Assembly (NCBI RefSeq): GCF_016908975.1 | Contig: NZ_JAFBEX010000007.1 | Location: 62,001-126,000, forward strand | Direction: 5' to 3' | DNA: 64,000 nt | From: Neobacillus cucumis | Lineage (GTDB): Bacteria > Bacillota > Bacilli > Bacillales > Cytobacillaceae | Shown here: positions 7,049 through 15,104 of the stretch, piece after piece | Layout: every line of letters begins with the position of its first letter | How positions within the stretch are numbered: the stretch's first letter is position 1 | The notes under the pieces: generated by a model | What the model was told of the DNA's origin: nothing | Seen by the model: the letters and a program-made list of their open reading frames with translations, nothing else | The model's database searches: none | Translations under genes and position numbers: made by a program

Positions 7049-7633
7049 TTAAAATCCTCTGTTGTTGTGTAAGTTCGTCGTTTGATTCAAAGAAGTGACC
7101 GGCGTTTTGAATGGATCATTTGATCTAATGGTTACGTCTGAATCGTTTTGGTTTACATTGGTATCAACTTGTTGTCCTTCTCCTAGACGGTTTTGTCGGC
7201 GTTCCGCCACAACAAGGAATTTACCCTCTTTTACATAGCCTTCGTAACGGTCAGCCTCTTCTTCAGGAATTCCTAATCCAATTAAAACTCCTGCCAATCC
7301 ACCTACTCCTGCTCCGGCAGCCGCCCCAGTCAGGGTTGCAGCTATTGGTCCAGCCGCTACAATAGGTCCGATACCTGGTATAGCGAGGGCACCTACGCCA
7401 GCCAGGAGTCCTAATATCCCACCAAGTGCACCGCCTGTTGCAGCTCCAGTAAGAGCGCTTTTTTCAGTTGTCGTTCCAGTCGTATCATTAATGTCTTTTA
7501 CAGCGTCTTTGTTTTTCCCGATAACTGAAATATCTTCAGAAGCATAACCTTGTCGTTTTAAATCTTCAACCGCCTGAATAACCTCTTGTTCAGTATCGTA
7601 AACTCCCACCAAATGTTTTTCATGTTCGTACAT
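7049..7633 (-). CDS. General stress protein, YflT/GSP17M domain with glycine-zipper segment
   Basis: 194 residues. The N-terminal 50 form the YflT-type domain (V-G-V-Y-D-T-E-Q-E-V-I-Q-A-V-E-D-L, then D-I-S-V-I-G-K-N). The centre is a Gly/Ala-rich zipper (A-T-G-G-A-L-G-G-I-L-G-L-L-A-G-V-G) that may associate with membranes. It then has E-E-E-A-D-R-Y-E-G-Y-V-K-E-G-K-F-L-V-V-A-E. AAAGGAGG precedes the ATG. A SigB-like promoter lies at 7670-7695. It is closely related to the gene at 49982-50566 and to a truncated copy at 25743-25996. The molecular role is unknown; members are induced by general stress. Confidence 0.88.
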   Translation of the reverse strand: MYEHEKHLVGVYDTEQEVIQAVEDLKRQGYASEDISVIGKNKDAVKDINDTTGTTTEKSALTGAATGGALGGILGLLAGVGALAIPGIGPIVAAGPIAATLTGAAAGAGVGGLAGVLIGLGIPEEEADRYEGYVKEGKFLVVAERRQNRLGEGQQVDTNVNQNDSDVTIRSNDPFKTPVTSLNQTTNLHNNRGF

Positions 7634-7669
7634 TGAAATTCCTCCTTTGATTGGTAGTCATTATTATAG

Positions 7670-7695
7670 CTACCCGCCCTGGGGAGGAATGAAAC
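7670..7695 (-). promoter_or_regulatory. SigB-type promoter of the stress gene
   Basis: On the minus strand GTTTCA, 14 nt, then GGGTAG, close to the SigB consensus (GTTTAA, 13-15 nt, GGGTAT). The paralogue at 49982 has the same two boxes at 50604-50628. Confidence 0.78.
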
Positions 7696-7851
7696 ATCTA
7701 TTCTTAATGCCCATCTGATTTATCATTACACATTTCCAATAACCATAAAATCCAGACAAAGGATTATCCTTATTTTGATAGTCCTTTTAAATTGATTCTA
7801 AAAAATGAATAATGTATCCAGCATTTTTACTTTTACTGCAAATTTTTTCTA

Positions 7852-7877
7852 GTTAACGTTGTTTTGTTGCCGGGTAC
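7852..7877 (+). promoter_or_regulatory. Possible SigB-type promoter of the 7947 gene
   Basis: GTTAAC, 14 nt, GGGTAC. Only four of six -35 bases fit the SigB consensus, so this is a tentative call. It sits about 70 nt before the ATG. Nothing else is recognised in 7696-7946. Confidence 0.4.
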
Positions 7878-7946
7878 ATAAATAATTGTCTTAACGAACT
7901 CAAACGAAATGACAGGTTCTATATCAAATATTTTAGGGGGATAATC

Positions 7947-8495
7947 ATGTTTGGATTGGCTGACATTATAAAATTTCTAATCTCTTTTTTCGTGATCCTG
8001 CCTCTCGTTACGATTATTCATCTAAGCGGGCATATTTTTTTCGGTACGCTTTTCGGAGCATCAGAGAAAAAAATCGTAATTGGATCCGGGACAAAGGTAT
8101 TTTCCTTTTGGAATATTGAGATAAGAAAATACTACTTTTGGAACGGGGCCTGCGAGTTTAAATCGTTAAAGCATGATAACCGTGTCACGAACACCTTCAT
8201 TTACCTTGGTGGGGCTTTATTCAACCTGACAGGTATTTTTCTGGTATACAGCCTCATTTCTCAAGGAACTCTAGATAAGTCAGTTTTTTGGTATCAGTTT
8301 ATCTATTTCTCCTTTTATATGCTGTTTTTCTCACTATTTCCAATGTACTTTTCAGATGAATCGCCCAGTGACGGGAAGGCGGCCGTTCTCACATTGAAGA
8401 ACCAACATGAAAAGAAAATAAGTGACGACATTCAATTCCTGAAAATGGAAGAGCAAAATAAACCAGATGAACGATTTAGAAATGATTCTAAGTAA
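7947..8495 (+). CDS. M50-like membrane protein with a degenerate zinc motif
   Basis: A 182-residue membrane protein. The first helix ends I-H-L-S-G-H (about residues 25-30), where site-2-protease (M50) relatives have H-E-x-G-H; the catalytic Glu is replaced. Later parts resemble M50 proteins: a G-G-A-L-F-N-L-T-G block in the third helix (family G-P-x-x-N) and S-P-S-D-G-K-A-A (family P-x-D-G). The C-terminal 30 residues are charged and soluble. This suggests a non-catalytic M50 relative. AGGGGG precedes the ATG. The gene converges on the YoaE-like gene with little space between. Confidence 0.55.
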   Translation: MFGLADIIKFLISFFVILPLVTIIHLSGHIFFGTLFGASEKKIVIGSGTKVFSFWNIEIRKYYFWNGACEFKSLKHDNRVTNTFIYLGGALFNLTGIFLVYSLISQGTLDKSVFWYQFIYFSFYMLFFSLFPMYFSDESPSDGKAAVLTLKNQHEKKISDDIQFLKMEEQNKPDERFRNDSK

Positions 8496-8511
8496 CATCT
8501 ATGGGTGATTT

Positions 8512-8530
8512 TTGGTGTCAGGCACCATTT
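8512..8530. repeat. 19-bp direct repeat, left copy
   Basis: TTGGTGTCAGGCACCATTT, identical to 10581-10599, so the pair brackets the YoaE-like gene. This copy contains that gene's stop codon. The inner word GGTGTCAGGCACC is near-palindromic. Confidence 0.85.
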
Positions 8531-10563
8531 AATTTTTCAACGGTAACTCTCCCTGAAAAAAAAGTGGCTCCTCCGCCCATGTCTGCGATACGATCGGGGG
8601 TAAGCGAGTTGACCAGTTGTTTTGTTCCTTTATCTGCTCCCCAAAGGCCTTGAGTTACTGCTACGCCTGGAAGGACGCTGTCACCAACCCTCGCTTTAAG
8701 GATACATGCTCCTTGTTCGTTCCAAACTCGGACCTGTTCTCCATTTTGCACGCCTAATTTTTCAGCATCGTAACGATTTAAAACCACTTCAGGCTCTTTT
8801 TCGAATCCAACATGCTTTGACTGGTTTGCAAATGTTGAATTTAAAAAATGATGATTCGGCCCCGCTATAAATTGCAAAGGGTGATCAGATTCATTTAGTA
8901 AAGGTACATAGGTTGGTAATGGAGGATATCCGTCCCTTTTCATCTTTACAGAATATAGTTCGATTTTTCCGCTCGGTGTTGGGAGCCTGTCAGGAAATTT
9001 GGCTCTTGCCTTAAGATAATGATGTTCCTTTAAGGATTCGTAAGTTATTTCTTTCAAATAAGGATTCATGGGATTCACTAGCGATTGCCCAATCAACTCT
9101 CCTTCTGTCTCATCAAAAGCCGATTCAGTGAAACCCATTCCTTTAGCCAGTAATCGGAACACATCTACATTTGACTTTGCTTCCTCGAATGGTTCGATTA
9201 CAGGCTGTTGAAGCTGAATATAATGATGCCAATACGATGTATAGAAATCGGTGTTTTCAAAGGAAGATGTGGCTGGTAAAACAATGTCTGCGTAGTTTGC
9301 CGTTTCTGTTAAAAATAAATCATGGACGATAGTAAATAAGTCTTCACGTTTCAATCCTCTTCGAACCTTATTGCCAGCTGGCGCAACAACGGCTGGATTA
9401 CTCCCATAAACATAGAGCGATTTGACTGGGGGATCTAAAGTGAGCAGGGCTTCTCCGAGCAGGTTCATATTAATCACCCGCGTTTTTTTATTTTTTAACA
9501 ACTCTGGCCGCTGCAAAATAGTAGTATTATGCGCCAGGTAAGCAGAATTTCCTTTGATAGCCCCTCCTCCTTTTACTAACCACTGTCCTGTTAAAGCAGG
9601 AAGGCAGGAAATCGTTCTCACAAACATACCGCCATTGTCGTGGTGCTGCGGGCCATTTCCAATCCGAATAAAGGCAGGGGAGGTTTTCCCATACATCCTT
9701 GCCAGTTGAACAATATCCTCTACCGGTATGCCGGTAATGCCTGATACGGTAACAGGGTCATATTGCACAACATGTTCACGCAGTTGCTCATGACCGATTG
9801 TATATTGCTTAAGAAATGCGGAATCCACCATGTTCTCGGAAAATAAAATATGCATCAGTCCTAAAGCTAGAGCGGTATCAGTCCCTGGTAAAATAGGAAT
9901 AAACCAGTCTGCTAATCTTGCAGTTTGATTTTTATGGACATCAATAACAATGATTTTAGCGCCATTTTGTTTCCGGGCTTGTTGGGCAAGAGCTACTTGG
10001 TGCATGTTGGTACTTACAGCATTTATCCCCCAAAAAATAAACAGCTTGGTGTGGATGGTATCCTCAGGATCGGTTCCGAAACTTGCGCCCATTGTATATT
10101 TATAACCAACTGCACCGGCTGAGTTACAGATACTCCTGTCCAGCTGAGAGGATCCTAAACGATTGAAGAAGCGGCGGTCCATTCCTTCAGCACTTAGGTT
10201 TCCCATATTTCCATAAAAGCTGTAGGGCAGAATACTTTCGGCACCCTCGGTTTGCAACAGTTCCTTCCAGCGAGTGGTAATGGTTTCAATAGCTTCCTCC
10301 CAGCTTATGCGGACAAACTTCCCTTCTCCTTTCGCACCCATGCGCTTCATTGGATATTTTAGCCGTTTTTCATCATAGATTCGTTCCGACATATTACGTA
10401 CCTTATTGCAAATAAAACCCTTAGTGACTGGATGATTGGGGTCACCCTCTACCTTGATAATTTTTCCATTCTTCTTATGAAGGAGCAGCCCGCATTGATC
10501 CGGGCAATCTAGTGAACAAACCGAAGGGAAAATACCATTTGGGCTATCAACAAAAGAGTTCAT
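8518..10563 (-). CDS. yoaE: YoaE-like molybdopterin oxidoreductase
   Basis: 681 residues, matching the length of B. subtilis YoaE (about 680). An N-terminal 4Fe-4S cluster motif is visible: C-S-L-D-C-P-D-Q-C-G, with a fourth Cys in G-F-I-C-N-K about 28 residues later, then bis-MGD-binding molybdopterin oxidoreductase domains through to a C-terminal molydopterin-dinucleotide-binding barrel (A-E-K-L-G-V-Q-N-G-E-Q-V-R-V). There is no signal peptide, so it is probably cytoplasmic. The start is set at 10563 because AAAGGAG precedes it; an ATG at 10581 lies in the direct repeat without a ribosome binding site. The electron partner and substrate are unknown. It stands alone, without small subunits. 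Confidence 0.85.
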   Translation of the reverse strand: MNSFVDSPNGIFPSVCSLDCPDQCGLLLHKKNGKIIKVEGDPNHPVTKGFICNKVRNMSERIYDEKRLKYPMKRMGAKGEGKFVRISWEEAIETITTRWKELLQTEGAESILPYSFYGNMGNLSAEGMDRRFFNRLGSSQLDRSICNSAGAVGYKYTMGASFGTDPEDTIHTKLFIFWGINAVSTNMHQVALAQQARKQNGAKIIVIDVHKNQTARLADWFIPILPGTDTALALGLMHILFSENMVDSAFLKQYTIGHEQLREHVVQYDPVTVSGITGIPVEDIVQLARMYGKTSPAFIRIGNGPQHHDNGGMFVRTISCLPALTGQWLVKGGGAIKGNSAYLAHNTTILQRPELLKNKKTRVINMNLLGEALLTLDPPVKSLYVYGSNPAVVAPAGNKVRRGLKREDLFTIVHDLFLTETANYADIVLPATSSFENTDFYTSYWHHYIQLQQPVIEPFEEAKSNVDVFRLLAKGMGFTESAFDETEGELIGQSLVNPMNPYLKEITYESLKEHHYLKARAKFPDRLPTPSGKIELYSVKMKRDGYPPLPTYVPLLNESDHPLQFIAGPNHHFLNSTFANQSKHVGFEKEPEVVLNRYDAEKLGVQNGEQVRVWNEQGACILKARVGDSVLPGVAVTQGLWGADKGTKQLVNSLTPDRIADMGGGATFFSGRVTVEKLNGA

Positions 10564-10580
10564 AGACGGTCTCCTTTCCA

Positions 10581-10599
10581 TTGGTGTCAGGCACCATTT
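10581..10599. repeat. 19-bp direct repeat, right copy
   Basis: Second exact copy of TTGGTGTCAGGCACCATTT, 18 bp upstream of the YoaE-like start codon. Confidence 0.85.
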
Positions 10600-10643
10600 T
10601 GTTAGATTTTACATTAATTCTATTACATAAGTTAGAATAAATC

Positions 10644-10801
10644 ATGCTCAAATTATATTGGATACTGGATTTACGCAAAACGAAATGTTGGTTGTCTAAA
10701 GTCGAAGAAGATATTCAAAATGCTCTACAAAATCAGTTAAAAAACCTAAGTCTCTTCAAGCTTTTTTGTATGATTCAACAAAAATGCTAAATAATAAATG
10801 A
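10644..10801 (+). pseudogene. Possible gene remnant upstream of the hydrolase
   Basis: An unrecognised 48-codon frame (10644-10790) starts M-L-K-L-Y-W. Its middle, V-E-E-D-I-Q-N-A-L-Q-N-Q-L-K, joins better by a -1/+2 frame change to K-P-K-S-L-Q-A-F-L-Y-D-S-T-K-M-L-N-N-K ending at 10801, which looks like the tail of a real protein. No ribosome binding site was seen. Probably a decayed 3' gene fragment; function unknown. Confidence 0.3.
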
Positions 10802-10831
10802 AAGCACAGTTTTATTGATTGAGGTGATATA

Positions 10832-11620
10832 ATGCCAATCCTCGAAGTTGATGAGAGTAGCCTTTACTACACTGTTAAAGGTAAAGGGATTCCAATCATT
10901 TGTATTCATCCACCCGTTCTAGCTTCTATAAATTTCATATATCAGTTAGAAGGACTATCTCGTTATTTTCAGGTTATCACCTTTGATATACGAGGACATG
11001 GAAGGAGTCCTTTTTCAAGAAAACCTGTTAGCTATCCACTAATAGTTGAGGATATAAAAAAACTAATGGACCATTTGGGTATTAAGCAAGCCTTTTTATG
11101 CGGATATTCAACAGGAGCATCTATTCTATTGGAATTTTTGTTATCCACATCAAAAGGGCGTGCTTTAGGTGGAATCATTATTAGTGGAATGTCTGAGGTA
11201 AGTGACTGGCGTCTAAAAAACAGAATACGACTTGCTAAAAACCTTGTAAAGATTGGGGCATTGCCTGCTTTAGCTCGTTCAGTATCCAATAGCAATTCAA
11301 ATACAAAAGAGTTATTCGACAAGATGCTACTAGAAGCAAAAAAAGGTGATGCTAGAAACATCTTGCAATACTATGATTACAGTTTAAACTATAACATTTC
11401 CGATCAACTAGAGAACATTACTATGCCAATTTCCCTCATTTATGGTGGAAAAGATAAAACATTTTATCGTTATGCACAACAACTACATACCAAACTACCT
11501 CAAAATGAAATAACCTTTGTTGAAGGCATTAAACATCAGGTCCCAACAAAAGCAGCAAGTAAATTGAATCAAGTTATTTATCAATTTATCCAAAACCTTC
11601 CAGTAAACAGAGGTGAATAA
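10832..11620 (+). CDS. Alpha/beta hydrolase
   Basis: 262 residues of the alpha/beta-hydrolase fold. An oxyanion-type loop I-C-I-H-P-P lies near residue 25, the strand-4 signature F-D-I-R-G-H-G-R-S near 55, and the nucleophile elbow G-Y-S-T-G near 92. The acid is probably the Asp of Y-G-G-K-D-K, and the base is the His of G-I-K-H-Q. Substrate is not predictable (ester, lactone or peroxidase-type activity). GAGGTG precedes the ATG. The next gene starts 2 bp after its stop, so the pair is an operon. Confidence 0.88.
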   Translation: MPILEVDESSLYYTVKGKGIPIICIHPPVLASINFIYQLEGLSRYFQVITFDIRGHGRSPFSRKPVSYPLIVEDIKKLMDHLGIKQAFLCGYSTGASILLEFLLSTSKGRALGGIIISGMSEVSDWRLKNRIRLAKNLVKIGALPALARSVSNSNSNTKELFDKMLLEAKKGDARNILQYYDYSLNYNISDQLENITMPISLIYGGKDKTFYRYAQQLHTKLPQNEITFVEGIKHQVPTKAASKLNQVIYQFIQNLPVNRGE

Positions 11621-11622
11621 GC

Positions 11623-12117
11623 ATGGATGTTAAACTATTTCATTTAATAAATTTGCTTTCCGGACGTCATTTAATAATAGATAAATTAATGATACTTATT
11701 TCCAAAAAGATGAAATTTGTTTTCTTAATTATTCTAGTGATTTTGCTTTTTAAAAAAAAGAATGCAACTATGGAAGCAGTCTTGTCTATCATGATTTCGT
11801 TATTCTTGCATTTTATAATTAAGTTATTTTATTTTAAGCCCCGTCCATTTATAGCAGGGAGAGTAGGTATACTTACCCCTTCTAAGTTCGATTCGTCCTT
11901 TCCTAGTAAGCATACTCTACTAACTTTCGCTGTTTCAACAATAGTCCTCTTTAATCAACGCATCCTTGGGTCTATTATGTTGGGGTTTTCTTTTTTAACG
12001 GGATTGTCACGAATTTGGGTAGGACATCATTATCCTTCTGACATTGCAGGAAGTGCTGTATTAGGCTCTTTTACAAGTACGATTATTCATAAATTACTTC
12101 AAAGGAAATGGCACTAA
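11623..12117 (+). CDS. PAP2-family membrane phosphatase
   Basis: 164 residues, about five membrane segments, with all three PAP2 active-site blocks: K-L-F-Y-F-K-P-R-P (block 1), F-P-S-K-H-T (block 2, usual P-S-G-H with Lys here), and S-R-I-W-V-G-H-H-Y-P-S-D (block 3, R-x5-H-x3-D). Such enzymes dephosphorylate lipid phosphates such as undecaprenyl or phosphatidylglycerol phosphates at the outer membrane face. The ribosome binding site GAGGTG is inside the end of the upstream hydrolase gene, consistent with coupling. Confidence 0.88.
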   Translation: MDVKLFHLINLLSGRHLIIDKLMILISKKMKFVFLIILVILLFKKKNATMEAVLSIMISLFLHFIIKLFYFKPRPFIAGRVGILTPSKFDSSFPSKHTLLTFAVSTIVLFNQRILGSIMLGFSFLTGLSRIWVGHHYPSDIAGSAVLGSFTSTIIHKLLQRKWH

Positions 12118-12209
12118 AAGCTCTTAAGAAAATTGGACTGCCTATGAGGTTTTTGATTTTTTATTGAAAAATGTTGATAAACAATTAGCTGGTTTATTTC
12201 AATAAGAAA

Positions 12210-12250
12210 AGGTGATTGCCTTTTGTATTAGTAATCACCTCCTGTCTTTT
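12210..12250 (+). terminator. Probable terminator of the hydrolase/PAP2 operon
   Basis: AGGTGATT (12210-12217) pairs with AATCACCT (12233-12240), followed by CCTGTCTTTT. The T-run is imperfect. Confidence 0.5.
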
Positions 12251-12366
12251 CTATTCAATAAAATCTATTTGTACTTATATCTCAATACCAATAAATGCTC
12301 AAAAACGTTGATAAAAAAATCGCAATAAATTCAAAAGAAAACCCTTCAAATCCAAATTAAGTGTTT

Positions 12367-12882
12367 TTATGTTGAAGTTCGAATTCCAACCTTTTTCTTG
12401 TGGTGGAAAAGAAGGAACTCATAATAGGATAGAAATAAAGAAATAACGAGCAAATAGGTGGGGAAAGAATAAATCAATTTCCACCCGTGGTATGTAAAGA
12501 CATGCAATCTTACAATGACAAATTCAAAGCAAATCGCTAAGAGGGACCAACTTAGGATATAAAGAACAATCTTCATTCTCTTTGGTCTAAAGCATTCATA
12601 AAAATACACACAAAGATACCCAAAAGGAGCATAGACGCCGCTTAATACCATATCAAACACTTCATACTTCTCTAAATCATTGATTCGATATACATCATAA
12701 GGAGATATGGCAGCAATGGTATGGTCGATGATGTTCGGAATGGCCAAACTTAATAGGACAATTAAGTATGAAACTTCAGTAGGCATTTTTTTAGGCAGCC
12801 TTACCGTAAAAATACTCAGAACCAGAACAATGATAATGAACCATTCATTTTCATCAAAGTGTTTCGGTAAATATAAAAACAT
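12367..12882 (-). CDS. CBO0543-type membrane protein (third of three)
   Basis: About 171 residues with five hydrophobic segments; late H-G-W-K-L-I-Y-S-F-P-T-Y-L-L region followed by a final helix and a Lys-rich tail, as in the 788-1288 gene. The ATG at 12882 is preceded by AGAGGAG at 11 nt; an in-frame TTG at 12891 is too close to that site, so ATG is preferred. It follows the second member by 17 bp, so the three are probably one operon. Function unknown. Confidence 0.6.
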   Translation of the reverse strand: MFLYLPKHFDENEWFIIIVLVLSIFTVRLPKKMPTEVSYLIVLLSLAIPNIIDHTIAAISPYDVYRINDLEKYEVFDMVLSGVYAPFGYLCVYFYECFRPKRMKIVLYILSWSLLAICFEFVIVRLHVFTYHGWKLIYSFPTYLLVISLFLSYYEFLLFHHKKKVGIRTST

Positions 12883-12899
12883 GGGTACCAAAACTCCTC

Positions 12900-13355
12900 T
12901 TAAATAAATTTTCCCCTAAATTTCATCCATAAAAAATAAGAAACGAGTAGAATAAAGGACTTTTCAATAAAAGAAAAGACAATATTCCACTTTACCTCGT
13001 GAAGAACTCCCTTTTTGAGCAAAACATATTCATTAAGCATTAAAGTTAATATTGCCACGAAAAGAATGATACATTTTGCTGCTTTTCGATTGAATCTCAA
13101 CGAAGCCTCAAAAAAGAGCACGATCAAAAGCGGAAAAAGAATTAATCTATCAAAGGCATAAGTCCAAAAATCCCCTATTCTCGTTGATACTTTTATCCAA
13201 GTTAAATTCACGTATATGATCCAAGATAACGGATGCATGAGCAGCCATACGACAAGCCAAATAAAAATAATTTCAAAAATATGTATTTTTTTTGGTGTTA
13301 CATAAAAAGAAATGAGAATTAGTAAAGTGATCGATGAGATGATGGATATATTCAT
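12900..13355 (-). CDS. CBO0543-type membrane protein (second of three)
   Basis: 151 residues with about five membrane helices, basic and aromatic at the loops. The overall size, helix layout and position between two like genes support the same family, although sequence similarity to the neighbours is weak by eye. AGGGGAG precedes the ATG at 13355. Function unknown; no catalytic motif was seen. Confidence 0.55.
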   Translation of the reverse strand: MNISIISSITLLILISFYVTPKKIHIFEIIFIWLVVWLLMHPLSWIIYVNLTWIKVSTRIGDFWTYAFDRLILFPLLIVLFFEASLRFNRKAAKCIILFVAILTLMLNEYVLLKKGVLHEVKWNIVFSFIEKSFILLVSYFLWMKFRGKFI

Positions 13356-13415
13356 AAACTCCCCTTATTTCAACAAATTATGAGATAAATCAAAAATATT
13401 CCATAAAATAATAAG

Positions 13416-13886
13416 TCACATAATCGAAAATGCCCAAGCTAACAGTGGCTTAGTATGATGGATCCACAAAATAACAAACATAACAAAATCAAAAATCAAT
13501 GACCACCAAATGTTCCATCCGTAGTAATGATTAATTTCCTTAAAGTGGAGGTTAATGAATTCCAAGATAAAGTAAATGAGAACCCAAAAAAGAATCCAAA
13601 AGATTCTTTTACCTTTTTCAATGGGAAATTTCCCTAGATAAATCATAATCGTAGAGGGATAAATGACTGCCATGACTAGGAAACTGATCACTAAATGTCC
13701 AAACAATATCTTCTCTCCAAATATCGTTTCTTGATATTGCCACATACGATGGTCATGTAGGATAGTGTTTTTCAAAAGGTCTCCACCAATAAAAAATAAG
13801 ATAGTAGGGTAATACCTTCTCCAATTTTTCCAATCTCCCCATCTCATAGCTGCAAGTAAAAATAACAACGCCTGGAATAGATGCAT
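13416..13886 (-). CDS. CBO0543-type membrane protein (first of three)
   Basis: About 156 residues with five helices. It has the family-like W-x-x-W-R-R-Y-Y-P-T-I-L-F-F-I-G-G-D segment early and H-Y-Y-G-W-N-I-W-W-S-L-I-F-D before the last helix. The ATG at 13886 is preferred over an in-frame TTG at 13904; the ribosome binding site (GGGTGGG) is weak. Together with the two downstream genes it forms a run of three diverged paralogues. Confidence 0.58.
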   Translation of the reverse strand: MHLFQALLFLLAAMRWGDWKNWRRYYPTILFFIGGDLLKNTILHDHRMWQYQETIFGEKILFGHLVISFLVMAVIYPSTIMIYLGKFPIEKGKRIFWILFWVLIYFILEFINLHFKEINHYYGWNIWWSLIFDFVMFVILWIHHTKPLLAWAFSIM

Positions 13887-13904
13887 TTTGTACCCACCCA
13901 ACAA

Positions 13905-14191
13905 TTTTTCTTCATTATTATCATTATTTCAATTGAGAAAGAGATTAGTCATAGGAGATTTAATCTAGATGTCTTGAGAGTGAAAAAGAAAAGACCACTC
14001 CATTTTGGTGTGATCCCTGAATTAATATGTGCAATTTTTTATGTGATTACCAAGGAAAACCAATTTGAACGTCAATCTCACTCCATTGATTATAAATATA
14101 TCTTTGATAATAAGGGGTGTAAGGTTAGATACTAATGGTACTTCACACTTAAATCTATGAGATTTTAGGGATAAAATGGAGGTCCCATATA
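13905..14191. other. Intergenic DNA without a recognised gene
   Basis: An open frame crosses part of this stretch on the plus strand, but it has no ribosome binding site, poly-Ile from low-complexity ATT runs, and no recognisable motif. Probably upstream DNA of the membrane-protein operon. Confidence 0.5.
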
Positions 14192-14289
14192 TTTATCGGC
14201 GACTTTCAGTGATTTATCAGCGATATTCATAGGTTTATCAGCGCTTTTCATCGATTTATCAGCGAAAATCTCAATTTATCAGCGAAATC
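14192..14289. repeat. 21-bp tandem array, TTTATCAGCGA type
   Basis: TTTATC-[AG]-GCG starts at 14192, 14213, 14234, 14255 and 14275: spacings 21, 21, 21 and 20. The rest of each unit is similar to TTTTCAT-x-GA. It lies just after the stop of the VOC gene on its 3' side. A different array with the same period is at 57018. Confidence 0.88.
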
Positions 14290-14304
14290 CATTACAACAA
14301 GGAA

Positions 14305-14685
14305 TTACACAGTCAACTCTAAAAGATTCCCTTCTGGATCTTCTATCACGCTCTCATAATATCCGTCCCCAGTCACACGAGGACCATTAACAAGGCGATA
14401 ACCATCATTTTGTAAACGAGCGGTCATTTCGTTGACGGACTCGCTGCTTCCAAGGGAAATAGCAATATGAGCCCAGCCAATCCTATCATCCTGTTGCGGT
14501 TTATTGATGCCTGACTTACACATGATCTCTAAACGTGCCTCTCCGTCAAAGGTCAGAAAATAAGATTCGAATTCCTTAACTTTATTGTGGTACTTTTCAT
14601 TTGCATTCCCATTAAAGTACGTTACATAAAACTTCTTCATAGCTTCTATATCTTTAACCCAGATTGCCACATGCTCTATCCTCAT
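14305..14685 (-). CDS. VOC (glyoxalase/bleomycin-resistance fold) family protein
   Basis: 126 residues; first strand [10 protein letters not shown], second-module strand W-A-H-I-A-I-S-L and the closing D-P-E-G-N-L-L-E-L. His of E-H-V, Glu of L-E-I-M, His of A-H-I and Glu of L-L-E fit the four VOC metal positions. The start is placed at 14685: AAGGAG lies 9 nt before it and inside the longer frame that opens at a GTG. Upstream is an unusually strong pair of palindromes, suggesting a dedicated repressor. Confidence 0.83.
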   Translation of the reverse strand: MRIEHVAIWVKDIEAMKKFYVTYFNGNANEKYHNKVKEFESYFLTFDGEARLEIMCKSGINKPQQDDRIGWAHIAISLGSSESVNEMTARLQNDGYRLVNGPRVTGDGYYESVIEDPEGNLLELTV

Positions 14686-14716
14686 CTCGTATCTCTCCTT
14701 ATCCACTAAAAACTAA

Positions 14717-14771
14717 TTAAAGATGTTTAATAAATATCTAACCAAAAAACTTATTAAACATCTTTAATAAG
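14717..14771. promoter_or_regulatory. Paired palindromic operators upstream of the VOC gene
   Basis: A 17-bp perfect inverted repeat (14717-14733 and 14751-14767). The right half is itself a palindrome, CTTATTAAA-N4-TTTAATAAG (14750-14771), and the left half a near-palindrome, so this reads as two copies of one operator. The layout (9-4-9) is like MarR-type sites. A TATATT -10-like box lies just upstream on the minus strand. Confidence 0.6.
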
Positions 14772-14882
14772 TAGTGTTGATAATATATCATATTCATATA
14801 CCGAAAGCAATGAAGATTATAGCAGCTACGCTAGTATTTAGATTTTAAGACCAAAGTTTTTAAATAATAAAGTAATAAGCAA

Positions 14883-14914
14883 AAAAACGGAGAATGTGTT
14901 CATTCTCCGTTTTT
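14883..14914 (-). terminator. Bidirectional terminator after the 56-residue gene
   Basis: AAAAACGGAGAATG and CATTCTCCGTTTTT pair perfectly around TGTT, with A and T runs on either side. Confidence 0.88.
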
Positions 14915-14933
14915 GCTTTAATTAATATGAAAT

Positions 14934-15104
14934 CTATCCTGCTTTCTCGACTAAACAGTCCTTCTCCCATTTTTCATATTCTTTAGATGCAGTCCAACTC
15001 AACCATGATACTAGAATTCTTAATTCATTTGGTCCCACATACCAGTATTCCCAACGCTTCTTTTCTGAATTTTGATAAATCCCTGTTTTGTAGACATAAT
15101 ACAT
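14934..15104 (-). CDS. Small Trp/Tyr-rich protein of unknown function
   Basis: A 56-residue frame beginning M-Y-Y-V-Y-K-T-G-I-Y-Q and containing R-W-E-Y-W-Y-V-G-P-N-E-L-R-I-L-V-S-W-L-S-W, then a charged tail. GGGGTGG lies before the ATG at 15104, and a strong terminator follows the TAG stop at once, which supports a real gene. Five Trp in 56 residues is striking. I do not recognise the family. Confidence 0.65.
   Translation of the reverse strand: MYYVYKTGIYQNSEKKRWEYWYVGPNELRILVSWLSWTASKEYEKWEKDCLVEKAG

Noticed and set aside
13881..14135. 84-codon plus-strand frame
   Set aside because: Starts inside the opposite-strand membrane gene, poly-Ile from ATT runs, no ribosome binding site.
14192..14289. 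CRISPR-like short repeats
   Set aside because: Period is 21 bp with 10-bp gaps; far too short for repeat-spacer structure.
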